A DNA stretch of 57,972 nt from a virus, in the IMG/VR virus record IMGVR_UViG_3300036985_006199, positions 1 through 57,972 of that record; one strand, given 5' to 3'. Numbering within the stretch: position 1 is the stretch's first letter; each line of letters opens with the position of its first letter. Position numbers and translations under genes: made by a program. A model generated the notes under the pieces. It searched no databases and had not been told where the DNA came from. It saw nothing but the letters and a program-made list of their open reading frames with translations. Below, in pieces: positions 51,599 to 57,972 of the stretch.

Positions 51599-54500
51599 AT
51601 GAACCTGCTAGGGATCACCTGGGGCATGGGCGCGCGGGACGTCGGCATGAAGGCCGCCGTGGATTCGGCCCAGAAGGGGCTGAACAACCTCAACGACGGG
51701 TTAGAGCGCCAGTCCAAGATCGCCTCCAAGTCCAAGATGGCAGGGTTCTTTGACGGGATAAAGAACAGCGTAAAAAACTTCAACATCGCTTCCATTGCGT
51801 CCGATATCAATTCGCTGACTGGTGATACTGGAAATCTGAGTAGCTCCTTGGAGTCCATGGGCGTGGCCAATGCGAAGGCGGCGGCGCCTTTTGTGGCATC
51901 TATGAACCTGAGTGCGGACGCCGCACGTAAGATGACCAGTCGGATCTCGGGCATGGCCATCGGTATGAACGTGGGGGCCGAGTCCGTGGCCAAGGTGTAC
52001 ACCGAGTTCAACCGCATGACCCCGGCGGCCAAGGAGACGGCCAAGGCGCTGGGCATGACCGAGAAGGACTTCGTGAAGTTCACGGAGACCACGGGCGTGT
52101 CGATAGAGGATCTGAACAGCTCGATCACGGACCTGACCGGGTCGTGGGGCATGGCACCAAAGAAGGTGGCCACGTTCCTGAATTCGATGACGGAGTTGGG
52201 CAAGAAGACGGGCATGGGCATGTCGCCGATCAAGGGCATGAAGGAGAACCTTCAGGCGCTGGACGACACGTTCGAGAAGTTGCCGCCGGGCATGCAGCGG
52301 ACCGGGGACGAGATCACGGCGCTGATGGAGAGTTCGGTGCGGCTGGCCGGGGCGTTTGCGGCGCAGGGCGCGAGCCAGGAAGACGCGATGAAGATGGGCG
52401 CGGACACCGCGAAGATGTTTGCGGAGCAGTCCACGCAGATCGAGCGTCTCATGAAGACAGGATTTGGGGCGGATAGCATTGAAGCAGCATCTCCGCTGAT
52501 CAAGTATCTGACTGGGCTGGGCATCGGATTTGATGAGGCCAAGGGCATCATCGACACTGGGTCGCGGGACACCGTAAAGGGCGTCCAGGCGATGCAGGCC
52601 GCGTTCACCAAGTACAACGTCACCGGGGCGCAGCAGCAGGCCATGCTATCCGGGCTGAGCGAGTCCATGGGCGAGAGCGTCAAGGGCCTTGGCTATTTGG
52701 CATCTGGTGGGGACGCGGCTGCTGCGAAACTCAAGGAGATGTCCGATGTCACGGTCGTGGGGAAGGACACCCTGAAGGCGTATGGGGACCAGGCGTTCCG
52801 TAGCGGGCGCACCTTGCAAGATGCGTATGATCTGGCGAAGGAAGGCTTCGATATGCAGATCAGGAGCATTTCGCGGGCCGACGTGAAGGGATTGATTGGG
52901 AGTAAGATGGGGGCCTTCCGTGAGGTGGGGAAAGAGATTAAGGCGCTGGCCGCTGATGATGGACCGATGGGAATGCTCGTGCGCGGCATGTCCACGTTCA
53001 AGCAAATGGGTATGGGTGGTGTGTTCCTTCAGGTTGGCAAGGCCATGGGCGTGAACGTGAAGGAAGCCCAGAAGATGTCCATTAAGTACAGCCTGGCCTT
53101 TGAGACCATGCAGGGTTTCGCAAAGGAACTCGGCCCGGTGATGAGTTTGATTGGCCAGTTCGGACCCATGGGCATTGCCGCAGGAGGCATCGTTGGGTTC
53201 TTCATGCTGAGTGATGCAGACCGTTCAAAGATCTTGGAGTCCCTTGGGCCGCTATGGGAGAAGGCCAAGGCGATGGCTAGTGATCTTTGGTATGGGACAA
53301 AGGGTAAGACTGGAATCAAGCAAGGGCTGATTGACGCGTGGGACGATTTCTCGACGTATGTGCAAGGACAGTGGCCCGAATGGAAAGAGAACATCAAGAC
53401 GTTGTTCTCTTGGCTCGGCAAAGAGGTGCTTCCAGGGGTGATCGAGTTTGGGAAGACCGTCGCGGGTTCTGTTTTTAATGCGATTGTGGATCATTTCGGC
53501 ACTGGTGGCGTGCTCATCGGAGGGGCGTTTGCAGGCGCTATCATGGGCGCAAAATTTGGACCATGGGGCGGCCTGGTTGGGTTCGTTGCCGGATCGTTGA
53601 TTGCCGGGTCTGAGGCGGCCATCTCAGATGCTGAGAAGCGCATCAAGGGGTTCGAGGACGCGCAGAAGGCGAGCAAGGAAGCGGCAAAGATGTCGGAACT
53701 TGCCGGTTCCCAGGAAATCCAAGATCGCCGCATGGCAGACCTTGAGAAGCTCAAGCAGGCGTACTTGGACACGCAGTATAAGATCACGGGGTCCATGTAT
53801 TTCCCAGAGGGGGATATTGAGAATGACCAGGGGTTCATAAAGTTCCGCGATTCGTTCAATCAGGCGATTGGTTCAATGAAGACTAATCCCGTTGATTGGA
53901 CAAAGATCGTCGGGGGTCCAGACATTGGCAAGGCACTGGTAGAACAGCAGATGCAGGGGGTAATGGCTGCACAGGAGGCTAGCCGTGCTGAGATGGTCGC
54001 CAGTGGTAGCAAGGCAATAAAAGGATACGGCATTGCTGGGAAAGCCGTGTGGGCATTGGGCGGGGCTCTTGGTGCTCCTTTGGCAGAGGGCATACAGTCG
54101 ATGTTCGACGCTGGTGTCATCCAGGAGAAGATGGATGCAGAGATAGCCAAGATCGATGCGGGTGGGAAGGTGACGGGGCAGCAGACGCTCATGGAGCAGT
54201 TCGCTGGAGTGCAGCACTTCCCCGAGGTGCAGGCGATGTTTGCGCAGTTGCAACAGCAGGGTGCAAGCGCAACGGATTACTTGAAAGCTGCCCAGGAGGC
54301 TGTATCGAAATACAGCAAGACGGCGGCCACCGACTCCGCCCAGGCCATGGTGAATGCTCAGTCGATCAACGGACAGTTGTTTGTCACATTTGAGGGGCTT
54401 CAGGATAACCTAAGTGGCGTTGCTACAATGCTTGGCACGGACAAGACGACGTTGTTGCAGAAGGCAGTTGAAGAGGGCCTGAGCCTGGGGACAGTGATTG

Positions 54501-55507
54501 TGCGTGTCGCCGCTGACCTTGGGCGGATGACTGGTCAGAACGTGGTACTGATCGAGCCAGACCAGTTGTCCATGCTCAAGGAAGCCACGGGCATGGCCGG
54601 AGAATACATTGGCCAACTCAAGTCTGTGGGAGGGATTTCCGACAAAGAGGCGGCATATATCCAGGACAACGCCGAGTGGTATGTGGAATCTGGGCCGAGG
54701 ATGTCCGAGGAAGGCAAGGACATCATGGGCAATGCCCTTCCGACTGTGCAAGCCGCGCCGGAGAACCCGCTTATTGCTGCTGCCGGGGCTTTTGCGCAGC
54801 AGGTTAAGGGGACGATGGGTGAAGTTGGTAGCGCGATGTCTGTTGTGGCCAGTGGATTCAAGGCGCAGAACGAGATCATAGCCAAGGAGGCGAGTATCGC
54901 GGGAAAGGCTATTGTGGTCGCGGAGGGGAGTGGAATTTCGGATAATGCGTGGGTGATCTCTGAATCGGCGGACGCGGCTGCACAGCTTGCCAAGGATCGA
55001 CTTGGAGCATCATCGCCAATCATCGACGGGCCACTTGCAGGAGTTGGCAGTTTTGGTGAGGGCGATCCGGCATGGCGCGCGGGTCGTACGTTGATGGAGT
55101 CGTTCGCGGCGGGCATTGACGGTGGGGCGATGATCGTGGCCGACGCGGTGGCGCGCGTGCTGGACGAGTCGGTGATCGCCACCTTCGATACCTACAAGGC
55201 GAAGATGGAGGAGATCGCCAAGAAGAAGAGCCTGCTGCAAGATGTGGCATCCATGATGGTGCGTGACTTCGGCGGAAACCTGGAGAGCACGATCACGATT
55301 GACGATAAGACGGAGGACGTGAAGAGCACTATGAAGGCCATGCTGAACATTCCTGGCCTGGCCGGGGTGACCATGGCGATCATCAACGAGAGCGCGAAGC
55401 AGCGGGCGATCTTGGACAAGATCCGAGGGTTCACGCAGACCATCGCGGAGAGTGAATTCGTGACCAAGGGCGGGACGCCGACGACGGCGCCCGTGCTAGG
55501 AGGCTGA
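51599..55507 (+). CDS. tail tape measure protein
   Basis: A 1,302-residue protein with long helical regions typical of tape measures: N-terminal NLNDGLERQSKIASKSKMAG, then repeated helix/turn blocks (FTETTGVSIEDLNSSITDLT; GVQAMQAAFTKYNVTGAQQQ). Hydrophobic, Gly-rich segments near residues 515-540 (GPMGIAAGGIVGFFMLSD) and 640-670 (GTGGVLIGGAFAGAIMGAKF) could be membrane-active. It fixes tail length and is ejected at infection. GGAGGAC lies before the ATG. The middle (about residues 400-1,130) is more AT-rich than the ends. Confidence 0.9.
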   Translation: MNLLGITWGMGARDVGMKAAVDSAQKGLNNLNDGLERQSKIASKSKMAGFFDGIKNSVKNFNIASIASDINSLTGDTGNLSSSLESMGVANAKAAAPFVASMNLSADAARKMTSRISGMAIGMNVGAESVAKVYTEFNRMTPAAKETAKALGMTEKDFVKFTETTGVSIEDLNSSITDLTGSWGMAPKKVATFLNSMTELGKKTGMGMSPIKGMKENLQALDDTFEKLPPGMQRTGDEITALMESSVRLAGAFAAQGASQEDAMKMGADTAKMFAEQSTQIERLMKTGFGADSIEAASPLIKYLTGLGIGFDEAKGIIDTGSRDTVKGVQAMQAAFTKYNVTGAQQQAMLSGLSESMGESVKGLGYLASGGDAAAAKLKEMSDVTVVGKDTLKAYGDQAFRSGRTLQDAYDLAKEGFDMQIRSISRADVKGLIGSKMGAFREVGKEIKALAADDGPMGMLVRGMSTFKQMGMGGVFLQVGKAMGVNVKEAQKMSIKYSLAFETMQGFAKELGPVMSLIGQFGPMGIAAGGIVGFFMLSDADRSKILESLGPLWEKAKAMASDLWYGTKGKTGIKQGLIDAWDDFSTYVQGQWPEWKENIKTLFSWLGKEVLPGVIEFGKTVAGSVFNAIVDHFGTGGVLIGGAFAGAIMGAKFGPWGGLVGFVAGSLIAGSEAAISDAEKRIKGFEDAQKASKEAAKMSELAGSQEIQDRRMADLEKLKQAYLDTQYKITGSMYFPEGDIENDQGFIKFRDSFNQAIGSMKTNPVDWTKIVGGPDIGKALVEQQMQGVMAAQEASRAEMVASGSKAIKGYGIAGKAVWALGGALGAPLAEGIQSMFDAGVIQEKMDAEIAKIDAGGKVTGQQTLMEQFAGVQHFPEVQAMFAQLQQQGASATDYLKAAQEAVSKYSKTAATDSAQAMVNAQSINGQLFVTFEGLQDNLSGVATMLGTDKTTLLQKAVEEGLSLGTVIVRVAADLGRMTGQNVVLIEPDQLSMLKEATGMAGEYIGQLKSVGGISDKEAAYIQDNAEWYVESGPRMSEEGKDIMGNALPTVQAAPENPLIAAAGAFAQQVKGTMGEVGSAMSVVASGFKAQNEIIAKEASIAGKAIVVAEGSGISDNAWVISESADAAAQLAKDRLGASSPIIDGPLAGVGSFGEGDPAWRAGRTLMESFAAGIDGGAMIVADAVARVLDESVIATFDTYKAKMEEIAKKKSLLQDVASMMVRDFGGNLESTITIDDKTEDVKSTMKAMLNIPGLAGVTMAIINESAKQRAILDKIRGFTQTIAESEFVTKGGTPTTAPVLGG

Positions 55508-55510
55508 TAG

Positions 55511-55876
55511 ATGCCTGCACCGACCCCGACCATTCCCAAGCGAGTGCTCACGGCGACCTCGGGATCGCCCATGCGGTTCATGGATGAGGAGGTCATCTGG
55601 GATCTGGAGCAGGGGTCGCCCGTGCGGTTCCGTCGCCCGTTCGAGATGCCCAACTGGGAGGGCGTGACTGACAACGAGGTGGAATACGTCGTCGAGGATC
55701 CGTGGATGCGGATGGACATCCTGGCCAAGCGGTTCTACGGCAACGAGGAGATGGGGTGGGTCATCGCGGCGCGCAACAACATGGACCTGCCGGACGTCGA
55801 GTTGTACCCGGGGCGGCGGCTGAAGATCCCCACGCGGGCGTGGGTCGAGCGCGTGTTGCTCCGGCAGGGGAGATAG
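55511..55876 (+). CDS. LysM/gp53-like baseplate protein
   Basis: A 121-residue protein starting MPAPTPTIPKRVLTATSGSP, AGGAGG upstream. The C-terminal 70 residues match a LysM-like fold in the manner of T4 gp53 and similar baseplate proteins: EYVVEDPWMRMDILAKRFYG, then MGWVIAARNNMDLPDVELYP, GRRLKIP. Such proteins bridge wedge or hub parts of the baseplate. It is four bases before the hub gene. Assignment based on pattern and context. Confidence 0.75.
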   Translation: MPAPTPTIPKRVLTATSGSPMRFMDEEVIWDLEQGSPVRFRRPFEMPNWEGVTDNEVEYVVEDPWMRMDILAKRFYGNEEMGWVIAARNNMDLPDVELYPGRRLKIPTRAWVERVLLRQGR

Positions 55877-55879
55877 CGG

Positions 55880-57250
55880 ATGTTTACTGATCCGGTGGCG
55901 CAGATCGTCATTACGAACCCTGAAACGGGAAAGGTGTGGCAGTTCAGCGCGCCGGAGTTCCCGTTCGTGACAGGGGTGACTTTGGCCTTTGAGTTCGCGC
56001 GCAAGGCGTCCCTCCAGATCACGTTTGACGCTCCCTATGACGTGGCGATTGAAAAGCTCCTCTCCTTGGACTCGCCGTTCACGATGGGGAACCAGGTGCG
56101 GGCGCGGATCGGCTACGCGAAGCAGCCGGACTGGTGGACCGAGTGGTTCGATGGGTTCCTGGTAGCGGGCGGGGACGGGCTCACCATTGATCCGAACGGG
56201 ATGACCGGGACGATCACGGTGCAGGTGGTGTCGGATGGGGGCGGCTACACGGTGTCGCAGGAGATCGTGAAGACGACAGACCCGTACGATATGTTTATGC
56301 AGTGCGCGAAGGCGTTAGGTGCTGAGTTCAGGCCGTCTACCGATGCAACGAACCTCATGCAGGCGTTTACAGCGGCGTCTGGCAAGGAGACGACCGAGGC
56401 TGGTTGGAAGCCAGAGGCGTTCGCTGGGATGTTGGTCTGGGAGGCGGCTTCGGCGTTGGCGAAGATGGCGAATTTGAAGATGTGGATCGGTCCTAGACTG
56501 GAAAGTCCTGGAAGCGGTGTGCGTTTCTTGCATCTGGGGACAGAGGCGGAGTTGAGTAGCGGCATTCTGAGCCAGCTTAAACCGGCGGGAGAGGCGGGTG
56601 GGACAGGGGTGCGGCCGACGTTCCGTATGCGTGGGGTGGTGGATCTGAACACGTCGACCTTCCCGTGCCTGTCTTGGGCGCCGGAGGGGTCGGGATTTGC
56701 GTCCTGGCTCTCGACCAGCACGGGACAGTCGGGCAAGGGCGTGGAGAAGGTCTTCGTCAATCAAAAGACCGGGCTGATTGAGTCCGTGGTGGCGAAGGCG
56801 GCGGATCGCAAGGTGGCGACGGCGGGGGCGGTGGCGACGCCGGGCCAGGAGGACTCCAAGGCGACGGATGCCTCGGGCAAGGACGTCACCGGGGACGCAA
56901 AGAAGGCGGACGGAAAAGAGGCGGTGGTGACGAGCGGCCCGGTTCCGGAAGGGCCAGCGGGGACGGCTCGGGCGCAACTATCGGCGGAGGCCGAGCGTGA
57001 TGCGGGGAGCCCCTCGCAGGTGGGCGTCATCACATCGTTGGGGCTGCCGTGGGTGATCCCGTCCGAGCTGGTGTTTTTGCGCGGCTGCGGCGTTATCTAC
57101 GACGGTCCCTACTTGGTGGACAAGGCGACCCATACGTGGGGGCCGGGAAAGTACGAGATGACGCTGACGTGCCGTCGCCAGGGGGATGGCACAGGGCAGA
57201 AGACTGGCGAGAAGATCCAAACGCCCGTGGGCACGATGCCGGAGAAATAG
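55880..57250 (+). CDS. baseplate hub protein (gp27/gpD-like)
   Basis: A 456-residue protein following the LysM-like gene. The N-terminal half is beta-rich (KVWQFSAPEFPFVTGVTLAF; VRARIGYAKQPDWWTEWFDG with GFLVAGGDGL), typical of hub proteins with a central ring. A Lys/Ala/Thr-rich insert (about residues 300-360) and a C-terminal beta region (GCGVIYDGPYLVDKATHTWG) follow. It precedes the spike gene, as in other contractile-tail phages. Named by general pattern and gene order. Confidence 0.72.
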   Translation: MFTDPVAQIVITNPETGKVWQFSAPEFPFVTGVTLAFEFARKASLQITFDAPYDVAIEKLLSLDSPFTMGNQVRARIGYAKQPDWWTEWFDGFLVAGGDGLTIDPNGMTGTITVQVVSDGGGYTVSQEIVKTTDPYDMFMQCAKALGAEFRPSTDATNLMQAFTAASGKETTEAGWKPEAFAGMLVWEAASALAKMANLKMWIGPRLESPGSGVRFLHLGTEAELSSGILSQLKPAGEAGGTGVRPTFRMRGVVDLNTSTFPCLSWAPEGSGFASWLSTSTGQSGKGVEKVFVNQKTGLIESVVAKAADRKVATAGAVATPGQEDSKATDASGKDVTGDAKKADGKEAVVTSGPVPEGPAGTARAQLSAEAERDAGSPSQVGVITSLGLPWVIPSELVFLRGCGVIYDGPYLVDKATHTWGPGKYEMTLTCRRQGDGTGQKTGEKIQTPVGTMPEK

Positions 57251-57972
57251 ATGTTCGGAAATCGTAGCGACTCCCTGCGGCTGGCGACCGACCCGATTGG
57301 GTGGCTCAAGGACACGTTGGCGCGGATCGGCCTAGAGGGGTTTGCGCGGCGATTCTACGGCATCTACCCCGGGGTGGTGGTGAGCAATGCGGACCCCGAG
57401 AACCGTGGCAGGATTCAGGCGCTGTGCCCGGCTGTGGGACTGAACACGGCGGACCAGATCGGTCAGAGCTGGTGGGCATACCCGTGCATGTCGGGGCTGA
57501 GCGTGGACCCGGACACGAAGCAGATGAGCGGGGTGTTCTACCCGCCGGAGGTGAACGGCCAGGTGTGGCTCATGTTCCAGCACGGCGACCCCGAGTTCCC
57601 GGTCTACATGGGCGGCTACATGGCGGCGGACAAGGCCAGCGACACGTTCGATGCGGAGACCGCGCTACGCAAGGGCATCCGCACGCGCTCGGGGCACTAC
57701 CTGCGCATGTCGGACGACCCCGAGGATCTGCACCTGATCCTGGGCAAGGGGGACGGCGCGGGAGAGGCGACCGCCGCCTTCCTCACCATTGACAAGGACG
57801 GGTCGACCCTGATCACGAACGAGCTGGGCAGCATGCTCTTCATGAACGCGACCACGCCGGAGACCAGCCTCATGACGGCCAACGACAAGGGCGAGGTCAC
57901 GGCGATGCTGATGCTGGGGGACGACAAGGTCACGCTGGCCACCAAGAGCGGTGGGGCCATCGGCATCGACGG
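57251..57972 (+). CDS. baseplate spike protein (gp5/VgrG OB-fold), 3' truncated by window
   Basis: The gene begins MFGNRSDSLRLATDPIGWLK right after the hub stop (GGAG upstream) and stays open to the window end (240 codons seen). Residues about 35-55, RFYGIYPGVVVSNADPENRG and then RIQALCPAVG, are the classical Phage_base_V/gp5 OB-fold opening. HGDPEFPVYMGGYM follows, and later short repeats (LTIDKDGSTLITNELG; MLMLGDDKVTLATKSGG) resemble the start of a triple-stranded beta-helix spike. Partial. Confidence 0.85.
   Translation, partial: MFGNRSDSLRLATDPIGWLKDTLARIGLEGFARRFYGIYPGVVVSNADPENRGRIQALCPAVGLNTADQIGQSWWAYPCMSGLSVDPDTKQMSGVFYPPEVNGQVWLMFQHGDPEFPVYMGGYMAADKASDTFDAETALRKGIRTRSGHYLRMSDDPEDLHLILGKGDGAGEATAAFLTIDKDGSTLITNELGSMLFMNATTPETSLMTANDKGEVTAMLMLGDDKVTLATKSGGAIGID

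Overview
The window is a GC-rich segment of a large tailed phage (or prophage) with a contractile, T4-type virion. It carries, largely on the + strand, terminase small and large subunits, a gp20-like portal, a gp21-like (S80) prohead protease fused to a scaffold, a gp23-like major capsid protein, neck/connector candidates, tail sheath, two tail-tube paralogues, a frameshifted tail assembly chaperone, tape measure, a LysM/gp53-like protein, a baseplate hub protein and the start of a spike protein. No host gene was recognised, so the host is unknown beyond being bacterial with sigma70-like promoters and strong AGGAGG ribosome sites.

Layout: 1-1.3 kb, a Bro-N protein and a coupled partner; 1.4-4.7 kb, a HARP/SNF2-type helicase and a conserved-looking phage protein of unknown role; 4.7-5.7 kb, a non-coding, strand-asymmetric array in which GG recurs about every 5 bp; 6.3-22.5 kb, the head module, where TerL has three inteins and the portal two; 22.6-24.2 kb, a composite homing-type nuclease; 24.4-31.1 kb, connector and hypothetical genes; 31.1-36.9 kb, sheath, a second homing-type nuclease and the two tubes; 36.9-47.1 kb, a long accessory cassette of small proteins; 47.1-48.9 kb, a minus-strand island driven by two sigma70-like promoters; 49.0-50.5 kb, a ribbon-helix-helix gene, a predicted omegaRNA (HEARO-type) and an HNH-less IsrB-like RNA-guided nuclease; 50.5 kb to the end, tail chaperone, tape measure and baseplate.

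How it may work together: at least a dozen proteins, mainly in the 36.9-47.1 kb cassette, begin with the same short amphipathic leader, M-(R/K)-x-L-I-E or a close variant. This resembles the T4 capsid-targeting sequence that is cut by the gp21 protease after L/I-x-E, and a gp21-type protease is encoded at 19.2 kb. I infer that the cassette encodes head-packaged, possibly ejected cargo, including a zincin metalloprotease (HELAH) and a Lys/Ala-rich histone-like protein. Two cargo genes are flanked by duplicated gene ends, which look like insertion scars.

Mobile DNA is dense: five inteins with three endonuclease types, two free-standing PD-(D/E)XK nucleases, and an intein whose endonuclease gene lies out of frame inside the intein with its own ribosome site. 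A 20-bp perfect palindrome (ACGCGAACCCGGGTTCGCGT) recurs nine times across the window, four times directly abutting a Shine-Dalgarno. An extended -35 box, TTGACAAACGC, marks several promoters on both strands.
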